Assembly (NCBI RefSeq): GCF_003688915.1 | Contig: NZ_REFU01000001.1 | Coordinates: forward strand, 124,001-188,000 | DNA from: Rhodococcus sp. SBT000017 | GTDB lineage: Bacteria > Actinomycetota > Actinomycetes > Mycobacteriales > Mycobacteriaceae | Direction: 5' to 3' | Length of the DNA stretch: 64,000 nt | Translations under genes and position numbers: made by a program | Shown: in pieces, positions 7,741 through 16,704 of the stretch | How the letters are laid out: each line of letters begins with the position of its first letter | Position numbering within the stretch: the first letter of the stretch is position 1 | Notes under the pieces: model-generated | Seen by the model: only the letters and a program-made list of their open reading frames with translations | Database searches by the model: none | Told to the model about the DNA's origin: nothing

Positions 7741-8160
7741 ATGTCCGATTCGATTCCGTTCAGCCCCACGATCGCGCTCCTGGCCGTCGGACGGACCTGG
7801 GAGTCCATGCTCGCCGACGCGCTCGAACAGTTGGACCTGACTACCCGAAAGTACGGGCTACTCGGACACATACAGAAGAATCCGGGTATCTCGTTCAGCG
7901 AACTCGCGCGACGCTCGCGCATCACTGTACAGAGCACACACACAGCAGTCGCGGCATTGGTCGACAAGAACCTCGTCGACGACGGCACCGCCCAACCAGG
8001 GGCGGCGTCCACATTGCAGATCACCGAGCCGGGACACGCACTGCTGGCACACGCAGCTCGAGCCCTCGGCCGTCTGGACGGGGAGTTCGCAGAACGACAT
8101 CCGGAGCTGACCGAGGCGCTTCGAATCCACATGATGCAGGTGATGTCGGCTACCGACTAG
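7741..8160 (+). CDS. MarR-family transcriptional regulator
   Basis: A 139-aa protein with the MarR winged-helix layout: a dimer helix at the start (PTIALLAVGRTWESMLADAL), then RKYGLLGHIQKNPGISFSELARRSRITVQSTHTAVAAL as helix-turn-helix, and the wing with GAASTLQITEPG. The C-terminal helix completes the dimer interface. The ATG at 7741 fits the fold; earlier in-frame codons run into IS-like sequence. It is 35 bases ahead of a four-TM membrane protein on the same strand and probably controls it. Confidence 0.85.
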   Translation: MSDSIPFSPTIALLAVGRTWESMLADALEQLDLTTRKYGLLGHIQKNPGISFSELARRSRITVQSTHTAVAALVDKNLVDDGTAQPGAASTLQITEPGHALLAHAARALGRLDGEFAERHPELTEALRIHMMQVMSATD

Positions 8161-8195
8161 AGCACCCGCGGCGACCATCAGTTAGGCTGAAGGTT

Positions 8196-8636
8196 ATGGA
8201 ATCGCTGTTACTGACCATCCACGTGGTGGCAGGCATCCTCTTCGTCGGCCCCATCGCGGTGGTCACCAGTCTCTTTCCCCGGTACGCACCGAGCATCGCC
8301 GCCCCGACCGGCCGAAGCCTGGATGTTGCTCACATGCTGCACCGCATCACCCGTGTCTACGGCCTACTGGCCATGACGGTCCCCGTGGTCGGCCTCCTCC
8401 TTGCTGCCGTCCAAGGACGAATGGGCGAAGTCTGGATCAGTGCCGCCCTGGTGCTGACCATTCTGGCGGGAGGCCTTCTGGCACTGGTGATCTCGCCGAT
8501 GCAGGGTGAGACCCTCGAATCGCCGGACGGTGGCGTGCGGCTGCGACGAATCGGGATGACCACCGGACTGTTCAACGTCCTGTGGGTGAGCGTCGTCGTA
8601 TTGATGATCGTACGACCCGGATCCAGTGGCGCATGA
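8196..8636 (+). CDS. Four-TM membrane protein (DUF2269-like)
   Basis: A 146-aa protein with four TM helices: residues about 3-24, 55-75, 85-105 and 120-140. It begins MESLLLTIHVVAGILFVGP, the pattern of the small DUF2269-type integral membrane family; function unknown. Its stop overlaps the ATG of the rhodanese-like frame (ATGA), so the three genes from MarR to rhodanese form one unit. Control by the upstream MarR protein is likely (inference). Confidence 0.7.
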   Translation: MESLLLTIHVVAGILFVGPIAVVTSLFPRYAPSIAAPTGRSLDVAHMLHRITRVYGLLAMTVPVVGLLLAAVQGRMGEVWISAALVLTILAGGLLALVISPMQGETLESPDGGVRLRRIGMTTGLFNVLWVSVVVLMIVRPGSSGA

Positions 8637-8815
8637 GCTTTCGACAATACCTCAGGCGTCCACCGGCGATCTCGGCACCAGAGGCCGTCCGCCTCCTCGA
8701 CAGCGGCGTATTGGTCGTCGATGTACGACGCCAGTTCGAGTGGAACCGAATCCACATACCAGGCGCGGTACACGCACCGGGACTGCCCCTGGTTCGGTTG
8801 ACATCTGATCTGTGA
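8633..8815 (+). pseudogene. Rhodanese-like gene truncated by an IS element
   Basis: The frame encodes the first half of a rhodanese domain: ISAPEAVRLLDSGVLVVDVR, then QFEWNRIHIPGAVHAPG. At that point (about 8778) the left terminal repeat of an IS3 element begins and the frame ends within 12 codons. The catalytic cysteine loop should lie further downstream and is missing. I find no convincing remainder after the right end of the IS at 10042, so the 3' half was probably lost. It overlaps the preceding membrane gene by four bases. Confidence 0.78.
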
Positions 8816-8847
8816 GGATCGCTCCTCACGGTGGAAGGATGTTCCCC

Positions 8848-9134
8848 ATGCCGAAAGCATTTCCCGAGGAGTTCCGCCGCGACGTCATCGCCGTCGCACG
8901 CAAAGGCGAGGCCCCCTGCGCCAGACCGCGAAGGACTTCGGAATCTCCGAAGGCTGCCTACACCGCTGGCTCAAGATCGCTGACCGAGACGACCGCGCCA
9001 GCACCGCAACCTCCAGCTCGGACGAATCCGCGGAGCTCCGAGAAGCCCGAAAGCGGATCAAACTCCTCGAGCAAGAAGCCGAGTTCATGCGCCGCGCAGT
9101 TGCCTACCTCTCCCGGGACGTCAACCCAAAATGA
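8848..9134 (+). pseudogene. IS3 orfA, frameshifted
   Basis: The ATG at 8848 opens MPKAFPEEFRRDVIAVARKGEAP, the usual IS3 orfA start. A one-base change near 8912-8918 moves the rest into another frame, which continues LRQTAKDFGISEGCLHRWLK and a leucine-zipper end EARKRIKLLEQEAEFMRRA to a stop at 9134. The helix-turn-helix is therefore split and the protein is not made whole. Confidence 0.8.
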
Positions 9135-9155
9135 TCTTCCCCCGGCAAGCGGGAG

Positions 9156-10000
9156 GTGCCCCCACCGCTGGTCCTCGACCTTGCTGCCGACGGAGTCCCC
9201 GTCACAGTGACCTGCCGGGTTCTCGGATTCTCCACCCAAGCATTCTACAAATGGAAGAAACAGCCAGTAACGCAACGTGATTGGGACGACGCGCATCCGA
9301 TCAATATCGCCCGCGACATCCACACCGACGACCCAGCATTCGGCTACCGCTTCATCGCAGACGAGCTACCCGATCGCGGCGTCACTGCCAGCGAGAACAG
9401 GGTCGCGCGGTTGTGCTCACAGGAACGAATCTGGTAGGTGTTCTCGAAAAAGCGCGGGCTGAACAGGAAAGCCGGCCCGCCTGTCCACGACGACCTCGTC
9501 GACCGCCAATTCGCCGCACAGGAACGCAACCAGATCTGGCTGACAGACATCACCGAGCATCGCACCGCCGAGGGCAAGCTCTATCTCTGCGCCATCAAGG
9601 ATGTCTACTCGAACAAGATCGTCGGTTACTCGATCGACTCCCGGATGAAGGCCTCGCTCGCGGTTGCCGCCCTACGAAATGCAGTCGCACAACGAGACCC
9701 GGTCGGGACCATTATCCATTCCGATCGCGAAAGTTCGTACATGAACTGTCCTGCAACGGATTACAAGGATCAATGGGACGCGTAGGGGCATGTGGAGACA
9801 ACGCCGCGATGGAATCTTTCTTCGCCCTTCCGCAGAAGAACGTCCTCGACCGACAATGCTGGTCGACGCGCGAGCAACTGCGGCTGGCAATCGTGACGTG
9901 GATCGAGAAGACGTACCACAGAAAGCGCCGCCAACGACGACTCGGCAAACTCACCCCCATCGAGTTTGAGACAATCAACCAGACCGCACACGCGGCCTGA
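9156..10000 (+). pseudogene. IS3 orfB (DDE transposase), nonsense and frameshift
   Basis: The integrase-like transposase begins near 9156 (VLDLAADGVPVTVTCRVLGF). An in-frame TAG at 9435-9437 interrupts it after CSQERIW. The catalytic core resumes with NQIWLTDITEH (first Asp) and GTIIHSD (second Asp). A frameshift near 9722-9730 then moves the rest to another frame carrying NAAMESFFALPQKNV (the Glu) and the usual end RRLGKLTPIEFE. All three catalytic residues are present but in separate frames, so it is inactive. Confidence 0.85.
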
Positions 10001-10295
10001 ATCACTCAAACCCGACAGTCAACTGAACTCGGGGCAGTCCCGAGTGCTTCGGCCTGCCTGTCGACGAGTCTCGAGCGCGGTTGCGCCGCATCTCGACTCG
10101 TGGGACCACATCCGGCCTGAAATCCGATCTGCTTCGGCGTCTCCTCTGAGGTACGCGGCTACCCGATGAGTGATAGGTGGCGATACTGACTGTCCCGTAC
10201 TGCAGATCTCGTCGTCGGCGACTCGGGTTGGCTGAAGAGGGTTCGCCGAGCGGTCTTCCTTGGCGGTGCGAAGGTCGATCTGCTTCAATACCCAC

Positions 10296-10538
10296 ATGCC
10301 TGATACGCGCGGTAACACAAAAATTGGACTAGAAATTGGTGACACCGTCCAAGTGCGTCGAGGTGATGTCTTCGTCGCTGGGACAATTGTCGAGGACTAC
10401 GCGGAATTTTCGGGCCTCGGAAAAGGGCTGGGCCGCACCTGGGCGCATCCGCATCGTTGGGCAATCGCGCTCTCTACCGGTGTGCTGGTCTTCGTAGACG
10501 ACGGTGATCTCGGGGCCGAGGAGGCCGAAAGCGAATGA
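10296..10538 (+). CDS. Small unknown protein, 80 aa
   Basis: From the ATG at 10296 the frame encodes a small acidic protein with a beta-rich middle (IGDTVQVRRGDVFVAGTIVEDY) resembling an SH3/KOW-type barrel, and a C-terminal acidic tail. An in-frame start at 10260 is possible. No family is recognised. It stands alone between the IS and a small membrane protein. Confidence 0.45.
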   Translation: MPDTRGNTKIGLEIGDTVQVRRGDVFVAGTIVEDYAEFSGLGKGLGRTWAHPHRWAIALSTGVLVFVDDGDLGAEEAESE

Positions 10539-10837
10539 CGACGGGTCGGCACAGGCGGTGCGTCGAGGTAAGTGCATTTCTTTGCCTTCGGTGAGAGATG
10601 GAACTACCGTGACCGCCTGTGAGCAGCGTGAGCTGGTCGGACTCGGAGCTCGTTCCGCATACAACCGACGGATTGGGAAACCGTAGGTCTTGTGATCCAT
10701 CCCACTGAGAAGTCGGAGTCGACCCCCATGGATCTGCCGGACAATCGAAGTGCCCGACGCCGTCCGATTTTTGGAGGAGCAGTTTTGACGCCGGTTCTCG
10801 TCATGCCTTGGGGTACTCCTGTACAGAGCGAGCAGCC
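10539..10837. other. Intergenic, nothing recognised
   Basis: About 300 bases between two small genes. The short open frames on both strands have no ribosome site and no recognisable product. Confidence 0.4.
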
Positions 10838-11182
10838 ATGATCGGCGCGTCTGTATTGGCCGGGACGGCAAGTGCAGTACTCATGATCGGTGCGTACGTC
10901 ATAGGAGATCTCTATGCCCGTCGGCCCGGGCATCAACGCTTGCACACCATCTCCGTTGCGTTGGCAGGATCTTCGGCTGCAGCCGCCGTCATTTTCGCCA
11001 TCACTGTCGATGACATCCTCGTTATCGCTGGAACACTGGCCTTCGTCACGCTGGCTATGCGCACCCTCAACCGTTCTCTCCTGGAAGTCGATTCAGGTCG
11101 GCCGCCTGGTTCGAGCGTGAAAGGCAATGATTCGAGTGCCTTCTCGTCGACCACGGAGGCGTCGAGGCGCGACGACCTGTGA
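10838..11182 (+). CDS. Small membrane protein, about 114 aa
   Basis: Three hydrophobic segments: MIGASVLAGTASAVLMIGAYV, VALAGSSAAAAVIFAITV, and DILVIAGTLAFVTLAM, then a polar C-terminal tail. Start taken at the ATG at 10838; an upstream start at 10808 is in frame. Function unknown and no family recognised. It sits in the accessory region with no operon partner. Confidence 0.5.
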   Translation: MIGASVLAGTASAVLMIGAYVIGDLYARRPGHQRLHTISVALAGSSAAAAVIFAITVDDILVIAGTLAFVTLAMRTLNRSLLEVDSGRPPGSSVKGNDSSAFSSTTEASRRDDL

Positions 11183-11403
11183 GTGCACCGAAGCTCGTCG
11201 CACGCTGGTCGGCGTCGGGACATCGCGCTGTAAGCAACGGCGTGAGCGTCTGCCTGTGGTGAGAAGTCGGTGTCTACTCGCCGTTCGGCAGCGCGTTCTG
11301 GGATACTCAGGGTCGGGTCGGCATCCATTCCAGTCGCAGATCGGGAGCCGACATTCGGCACCGACCCCGGCATTGACGTCAGTGGGTGCGGGATACTCAC
11401 TTG

Positions 11404-11865
11404 ATGGTGTTCGTCCGACCGAGAACTGCGGCTGATCTTCCAGGGTGTATCGAGGCGCTGAGCTAGGTCCACGAATCCGATGACTATCCGCATCGTTGGC
11501 CGAACGATCCGGCGGAGTGGTTGACGCCCGAGAACATGACAGCTGCGTGGGTCGCCGAGTACGAGCACCGCATCGTCGGACACGTCGTCGTTGTCGACCG
11601 GCTCGGTGCACTCTGGGTGTCCCGACTCTTCGTACGACCGGAACACCGGGGCTCACTCGTCGGAGATTCGCTGTTACGGCAGGCGCGGATAGCAGGTGCG
11701 TCGATGCTCGACGTCATCGAGCATTCCAACAAGGCAATCGAACTGTACGAACGCACCGGCTGGACGCTGGTCGACAGGCGTCCGGCAGAGTGGACCATGT
11801 CAGACGGCCATAGGCCAGTGGAGCGAATTTACCGCGCAGATCCGCAGTCGAGCGAGCTCAGGTAA
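11404..11865 (+). pseudogene. GNAT acetyltransferase with in-frame stop
   Basis: Reading from the ATG at 11404, the frame begins MVFVRPRTAADLPGCIEALS, the usual GNAT N-terminus, meets TAG at 11464-11466, and continues in the same frame as VHESDDYPHRWPNDPAEW. The acetyl-CoA-binding core follows (VSRLFVRPEHRGSLVGDSLL) and the C-terminal motif (NKAIELYERTGW). One nonsense codon thus splits an otherwise complete gene of about 153 residues. Internal initiation at the TTG at 11521 would give only a partial protein without the first strand and helix. Confidence 0.8.
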
Positions 11866-11978
11866 CCGGCTCGAACACGCCGGTGATCGGCTTTCCGATG
11901 CCGCGGATCTGCCGAACGTGCAGACTCTCGGAGAACCGGAAGTTAAAGTCCGGACACAATCCAAGGGAGATCGAAGCA

Positions 11979-12239
11979 GTGCGCAGTATGAAGGTTCTAC
12001 TCGGTGTCTTCGGCTTCGGCGTCGGCCTTGTTGCCACCCTGGTGATTGCACTCTTCTCCAGTGCGCCGTCGAGATCGACGTATGCGCTTGTCGATGGTGG
12101 CAGCTCGAACCCGCTCAACTTCATGGAGACGCCGAGCTACTTCATCATCGGAATTCCACTGATCTGCGCGCTGCTGGGATGGATCACCGCGTATGTCCTG
12201 ATCAAGCGAGGGTGGGAACTCTCGCGCACGGTGAAGTGA
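11979..12239 (+). CDS. Two-TM membrane protein, about 86 aa
   Basis: A GTG at 11979 lies about 10 bases after GGGAG; an ATG at 11988 is the alternative start. Two TM helices, residues about 5-27 and 53-75, flank a polar loop (APSRSTYALVDGGSSNP). The C-terminal tail is basic. No family is recognised, though small two-TM proteins of this shape are common in Rhodococcus-type genomes. Confidence 0.55.
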   Translation: MRSMKVLLGVFGFGVGLVATLVIALFSSAPSRSTYALVDGGSSNPLNFMETPSYFIIGIPLICALLGWITAYVLIKRGWELSRTVK

Positions 12240-12558
12240 AGTCGGGTGCGGCGAAACTCGAGCTGCACCGAATTGGATACCCGACAACGGATGCACCGAC
12301 CGACATCGACACTCTTCAACGACGAATCGTCGAACTCGAGCAACAGGCCATCACCGTCGGGCGACAACTTCTCTATGTCTCAATTCGGTTGAACCGAAAT
12401 GTTTTTCGAATAATTTGTCATGTCCGCCCTGCAACGCCCAGCACTCTGCGCGAGACGCCGATAACCCGCCACTCAGGCGACTCGAAGAACGACTATGCCG
12501 GGACCATGGTCGACGAGGGTATCGAAATAACCGCCCCTCGATGCAGCAGTGATACTCC
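12240..12558. other. Intergenic, possible gene remnant
   Basis: A short coding-like stretch (TDIDTLQRRIVELEQQAITVGRQL) lies at about 12300-12370 in a plus-strand frame without a start codon and without protein-like continuation. It may be the end or a fragment of a lost coiled-coil protein. Nothing else is seen. Confidence 0.4.
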
Positions 12559-12813
12559 CTACGGATTCATGAGTCCATGCTCGTTGTCGCTTCTGCGGCG
12601 AAATGTGCGAAGCCCGGTCAGGATTGCGGTCGCAGCAAACAGGCAAGTAGCCACCCAGGACCAGACCGGAAACTCACCGCCCTGAGTTCGAGACACCGAC
12701 ACAACGGCCCACAGCAACGCCAGCGCCGACCAGAAGAAAACCCACCTTTTCCCGCTCGGAAAATTCACCGTCAAATCCTCGCATTCCACAGGGAACTCGT
12801 GCACCGGAAACAC
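12559..12813 (-). CDS. Small two-TM membrane protein, 84 aa
   Basis: The frame encodes a polar N-terminus followed by two hydrophobic helices (WVFFWSALALLWAVVSVS and WSWVATCLFAATAILTGL) and a basic, stop-transfer-like tail (RTFRRRSDNE). Function unknown. It stands alone at the edge of the accessory region and the start is uncertain. Confidence 0.5.
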   Translation of the reverse strand: MFPVHEFPVECEDLTVNFPSGKRWVFFWSALALLWAVVSVSRTQGGEFPVWSWVATCLFAATAILTGLRTFRRRSDNEHGLMNP

Positions 12814-13084
12814 TGAATTGTGGTCGTTCCAGCTCTACTCATCACGGTCGGCGACAGTACAGGCCGGACAATTTCGGCACCCGGCAACGCGGTCGTCAAT
12901 CTTGGCCGGTCGAATGACGGGCAGCCGAGGCCCTCCATGCCGATGGCTGTTGCCAAGACCCTCTCGAAGTTGGCGGTGAGCCTCGACAGATGAGGTCACG
13001 GTCGTGCAGTGATCCACCGTCGACGGTAATCACACCGACCCGTTCGGCGTGTAACGCAGCAGTGCACACAACCGACCAACGGGA

Positions 13085-13522
13085 ATGAAACCTACTCTGA
13101 TCGCCCGCGCCCTCGCCGTGGCGGCGACCTGTTTCGGTGTTGCGCTGGTCTCGGGGCCGACCGCGTCGGCCGAGGTTGTAGACCTCGATATCCTGCCCGG
13201 GCTGAGCTTCGGACCGACCACACCCTACGGCGTCGGATGCACGTACATCGCGGTCGCACGGACCGAGCGAATGAACGAACCGCGAACCGACATCGGGGCT
13301 CTGGACCGGAACTCGATCATGCCGATCGAGGAATTCGTGTGGCAGTTCGATCCCTACTTCAGTGTGCCCGCCATTCTCGGCCACAAAGTCACCCTGTGGA
13401 CGCCCCTCACAGCCGGCGAGCACTCACTCATGGCGTACCAAACCTCGGCCGGCGGTCCCGTCGCGACAGTGACAGTCAATCCAGCGACGTCTCTTGGGCC
13501 GATCTGCTTGGTAGCGCCCTGA
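13085..13522 (+). CDS. Secreted protein with an Ig-like C-terminal half
   Basis: A 145-aa precursor. The N-terminus MKPTLIARALAVAATCFGVAL ending in TASA is a Sec signal peptide cleaved near residue 29. The mature part has two cysteines (GVGCTYIAV near residue 52 and GPICLVAP at the end) placed for a disulfide. Its beta-strand segments (HKVTLWTPL, VATVTVNP) suggest a small Ig-like sandwich, common in exported actinobacterial proteins. It precedes a secreted lipase on the same strand by about 120 bases. Exact function unknown. Confidence 0.72.
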   Translation: MKPTLIARALAVAATCFGVALVSGPTASAEVVDLDILPGLSFGPTTPYGVGCTYIAVARTERMNEPRTDIGALDRNSIMPIEEFVWQFDPYFSVPAILGHKVTLWTPLTAGEHSLMAYQTSAGGPVATVTVNPATSLGPICLVAP

Positions 13523-13643
13523 AGTCGACAGCAGCCGGCGGATGGTCGTTGGCCGAGGAGTCGATGAGCGGTGAGGTCGCGGCACTGCCACGGCGGAGTC
13601 CGGAATGCGAATCTGCCCTCGGGGCCGCATAATTGCCCGCGAG

Positions 13644-14831
13644 ATGAGACTTCCTTCCGTCACCTTCGCCCTGCTCGTGCTGGCCGTGTCCTGCGTCCTG
13701 TCGCCCGCACCCGTCTCGGCGGACCCCGCTGGCGTCGACTTCTACGACGCTCCCGTCGCCGACCTCGATGCATACGCACTCGGGGCCATCGTGCGCCGAG
13801 AACCCGTGCCGCAGCTCGACGTTCTGGGATCGCACACCGAGCGCATTCTGTACCGGTCGGCCGATCCCCGTGATCGTGTAGTCGCGGCGTCGGGGCTGCT
13901 GATCACACCGACCAGTGCGTGGACCGGTCCTGGTCCCCGGCCCGTGATCGCCTACGCGCCAGGCAGTTACGGGATCGCCGACCGCTGCTCGGGCTCGTCC
14001 GTGCAGGGAATGGCAACCACGATCCCGGCGCTGCTGCCGCTCCTGGCACAGGGATACCAGGTGGTCACGACGGACTATCAAGGACTCGGAACTCCCGGCG
14101 AGTACGAGTTCCTGGGCCGGGTTGCCGGCGCACGTGCGGTGCTGGACTCGGCCCGGGCCGCGGCAGGCGAGACCGACGCGCCCGTCGTGGTCTACGGATA
14201 TTCAGCCGGTGGCGTCGCCTCGGCCGCCGCTGCAGAGCTCGCCACCACGTACGCGCCCGACCTGTCGGTGGTCGGTGCCTTCGTCGGTGCCGCACCGACC
14301 GATCCCGTACTGCGCGTCGAAGGGCAGGACGGCACCGGGACCGCCGCGACGATGCTGTACACGATCGACGGCCTGATCGGCGCGCACCCCGACCGGGCCG
14401 GCGAGATTCGCGCACTCTTCAACGACCGCGGACGGGCGGTTCTCGATGCGGTATTGGATTTCTGCACGTTCGATGCGTTCGAGTACGGGAAGCTGCGGTC
14501 GGAGGATTTGACGGCCGACGGCACGTCTTTGAGCGCACTCATGACCGGCCCCGTGCTGGGTTCGCTGACGGCGGCGAACACCGTCGGGTTCACCGCGCCG
14601 GTCGTGCCCGTGATGATCGCGCAGGGAGTCCACGACAGTTCCGTCGGAATCGAGCAGAGCAGGCTCCTGGCGCAGCGATGGCGCGCCGCCGGTGCCGCGG
14701 ATATCACCGTGCGCGAGTTCGACTTCGGAACCGAACTCGTTCCTGCATTCGACCATACGGCTGCGAACGCCGCTGTCTACCCCGAGGCGATCGGGTGGAT
14801 CGACCGACTCGTCGCACGGCCCTCGGAATAA
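13644..14831 (+). CDS. Secreted lipase (LIP family)
   Basis: A precursor of about 395 aa from the ATG at 13644, chosen because MRLPSVTFALLVLAVSCVLS directly gives a signal peptide ending PVSA. The mature protein is an alpha/beta hydrolase of the secretory lipase family (PF03583): an oxyanion region YAPGSYGIADRC, the nucleophile elbow VYGYSAGG near residue 186, an acidic residue after PVMIAQGVHD, and the catalytic His in AFDHTAANA. Such enzymes hydrolyse triacylglycerols or esters outside the cell, and actinobacterial genomes usually have several. It lies 55 bases before an LLM monooxygenase; a shared transcript is possible. Confidence 0.85.
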   Translation: MRLPSVTFALLVLAVSCVLSPAPVSADPAGVDFYDAPVADLDAYALGAIVRREPVPQLDVLGSHTERILYRSADPRDRVVAASGLLITPTSAWTGPGPRPVIAYAPGSYGIADRCSGSSVQGMATTIPALLPLLAQGYQVVTTDYQGLGTPGEYEFLGRVAGARAVLDSARAAAGETDAPVVVYGYSAGGVASAAAAELATTYAPDLSVVGAFVGAAPTDPVLRVEGQDGTGTAATMLYTIDGLIGAHPDRAGEIRALFNDRGRAVLDAVLDFCTFDAFEYGKLRSEDLTADGTSLSALMTGPVLGSLTAANTVGFTAPVVPVMIAQGVHDSSVGIEQSRLLAQRWRAAGAADITVREFDFGTELVPAFDHTAANAAVYPEAIGWIDRLVARPSE

Positions 14832-14886
14832 TTGAATCTTCACTGATGCTGTTGCTGTCGTACATCCCGAATCGAGAGGTCCAATC

Positions 14887-15915
14887 ATGCATCTGGGCGT
14901 AGACAGTTTCGTCTCATCCGTGACCGACCCGACCGATGGCCGGGTGATCGCTCCGGAGGAGCGCATGGGTCATCTGCTGGAGGAGATCGCCCTCGCGGAT
15001 CAGGTCGGGCTCTACTCGTTCGGCATCGGCGAGCACCATCGCAGTGAGTACTACGACTCGGCCCCATCGATCATTCTGGCTGCCGCCGCCGCGCGAACCG
15101 AGAACATCCGACTCGGAAGCGCAGTCAAGGTGCTCAGCGCCGACGATCCGGTACGTGTGTTCCAGGAGTTCGCCACCCTCGATCTGATCTCGAAAGGCCG
15201 GATCGATTTGGTCGTCGGCCGCGGCTCCTTCACCGAGTCGTTCCCGCTGTTCGGCCTGGACTTGGCCGACTACGACTCACTCTTCGCCGAGAAGCTGGAT
15301 CTGCTGCTGCAGATCCGCGACAACGTCGAGGTCACCTGGTCCGGCAAGCACCGCCCGGCGCTGAACCGTCAGGGCATCTATCCGCGCCCATTGCAGGATC
15401 CGTTGCCCATCTGGGTCGGCGTCGGTGGAACACCCGAATCCTTCGCTCGTGCAGGGCTTCTGGGGTTGCCGTTGATGATCGCCATCATCGGAGGGGAACC
15501 ACGCCAGTTCGCTCCACTCGTAGACCTGTACCGGCGCGCAGGAGCGCAAGCGGGTCATCCGCCGGAGCAGTTGAAGGTAGGGCTGCATGTGTTCGGCTTC
15601 GTCGCCGACACCACGCAGGCCGCGGCAGACACCATCTATCCCGGCTGGAACGAGATGTTCACGAAGATCTCGCGCGAACGCGGATTCGCCCGACCGAGCC
15701 GGCAGCAGTTCGACGCCACAGCCGGCCCCAATGGTGCGTTCTTCATGGGCGATCCGCAGACGGTGGCCGACAAGATCCTGCGAGTCGGCGAACAGCTGGG
15801 CGGCGTCGATCGACTGTCGCTGCAGATGACCAATCCGCGGTTGGCTCACAGTGATCTGCTTCGCGGAATCGAACTGCTCGGTACCGAAGTCGCACCCCTC
15901 GTCGCCAAGTGGTAG
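14887..15915 (+). CDS. LLM-class flavin-dependent oxidoreductase
   Basis: A 342-aa bacterial-luciferase-like TIM barrel: it opens HLGVDSFVSSVTDP, has the segment YSFGIGEHHRSEYYDSAP typical of group MsnO8/LuxA-like enzymes, then IDLVVGRGSFTESFPLFG and PLPIWVGVGGTPES. The family uses reduced FMN or F420 to oxidise varied substrates; the substrate cannot be told from sequence. The ATG at 14887 follows GAGAGG at usable spacing. It ends 22 bases from the convergent enoyl-CoA hydratase gene. Confidence 0.85.
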   Translation: MHLGVDSFVSSVTDPTDGRVIAPEERMGHLLEEIALADQVGLYSFGIGEHHRSEYYDSAPSIILAAAAARTENIRLGSAVKVLSADDPVRVFQEFATLDLISKGRIDLVVGRGSFTESFPLFGLDLADYDSLFAEKLDLLLQIRDNVEVTWSGKHRPALNRQGIYPRPLQDPLPIWVGVGGTPESFARAGLLGLPLMIAIIGGEPRQFAPLVDLYRRAGAQAGHPPEQLKVGLHVFGFVADTTQAAADTIYPGWNEMFTKISRERGFARPSRQQFDATAGPNGAFFMGDPQTVADKILRVGEQLGGVDRLSLQMTNPRLAHSDLLRGIELLGTEVAPLVAKW

Positions 15916-15937
15916 CGCTGTCGGGGCACACCCAGGG

Positions 15938-16645
15938 CTAGTTCGAGGCCCATTCCATCTCGTCGACGCCGGCTACCGGCGTCAGGAGCGAACGGACCTC
16001 ACTCGCGTACATCGTTCGCTTGATCTCCCGTAGAACATCGCCTCGCGTTCCCACCAGTGCACTCGCACGGGCCAGGGCGTCGTCGCTCAATCCATCTGCT
16101 GTCGACACCGCGTCGACCAGGCCGAGCGTCATGGCGTCGCCACCGCCGTAGCGGCGGCCGGTCGTCAGCGCCTCGTGAAACGCATGTGGAGCCAACCTCG
16201 CTCGCACCATGTCGACGGTTCCCGGGCTGTAGGTCGCGCCGATGTTGACGCCGGGGAAGCACAGGAAGCCACGATCGGACCGCATGATGCGGTGGTCGTG
16301 AGCCATCACGAAGAATGCGGCACCGCCGTAGGTGTGTCCCTGCATGGCGGCGACGGTCTGCATCGGGAATGTCAGGAAGCGCACCAGCATCTCCTGCACC
16401 GAGCCGATGAACCGGTTGATCTGGTCGAGGTTGTCGGCACCCCATGACAGATCGACGCCGGTGGAGAAATATTTGCCCGTCGCAGTCGTCACCAGCGCAG
16501 CCGGGCCGGAGGACGACTCCACCTCGTCGAGCAGTGCATTGATCTCGGCAACCCAGTTCGGGCCCATGCGGTTTTCGCTGTCGTCGACGCCCCGAGTTCC
16601 GAGGTTCAGCACGAACACGTCTGCAACGCGATCCAGGTATGGCAT
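15938..16645 (-). CDS. Enoyl-CoA hydratase/isomerase family protein
   Basis: A 235-aa crotonase-fold protein. The oxyanion-hole segments are visible as KYFSTGVDLSW and MQGHTYGGAAFFVMAHDHRI. The segment after it (CFPGVNIGATYSPG) occupies the place of the catalytic-acid region. The length and start (PYLDRVADVFVLNL) match short actinobacterial members close to delta3-delta2-enoyl-CoA isomerases, acting in fatty-acid beta-oxidation. The second hydratase Glu is not obvious, which favours isomerase over hydratase (inference). Confidence 0.8.
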   Translation of the reverse strand: MPYLDRVADVFVLNLGTRGVDDSENRMGPNWVAEINALLDEVESSSGPAALVTTATGKYFSTGVDLSWGADNLDQINRFIGSVQEMLVRFLTFPMQTVAAMQGHTYGGAAFFVMAHDHRIMRSDRGFLCFPGVNIGATYSPGTVDMVRARLAPHAFHEALTTGRRYGGGDAMTLGLVDAVSTADGLSDDALARASALVGTRGDVLREIKRTMYASEVRSLLTPVAGVDEMEWASN

Positions 16646-16704
16646 ATCCCGAAGGTACCCAGTTTTCCTTGTTTTAGCTCACAACGCGGAGGGATCGAGG
16701 GGCC

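Larger units (their letters stand above)
8778..10042 (+). mobile_element. Complete but decayed IS3-family insertion sequence
   Basis: Terminal inverted repeats of about 25 bases bound the element: 8778-8802 starts CGGGACTGCCCC and the complement of 10018-10042 starts with the same 12 bases; the rest matches with three differences. Inside lie orfA and orfB of an IS3-type transposase, both broken. No clear short target duplication is seen, which fits an old insertion or a rearranged flank. It interrupts the rhodanese-like gene. Confidence 0.85.

Noticed and set aside
12896..13423. Long minus-strand frame opposite the secreted protein gene
   Set aside because: Composition is typical of a high-G+C shadow, and the plus strand has a signal peptide and proper codon pattern.
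13919..14902. Long plus-strand frame within the lipase gene
   Set aside because: Arg-rich shadow of the lipase, which has all catalytic motifs in its own frame.
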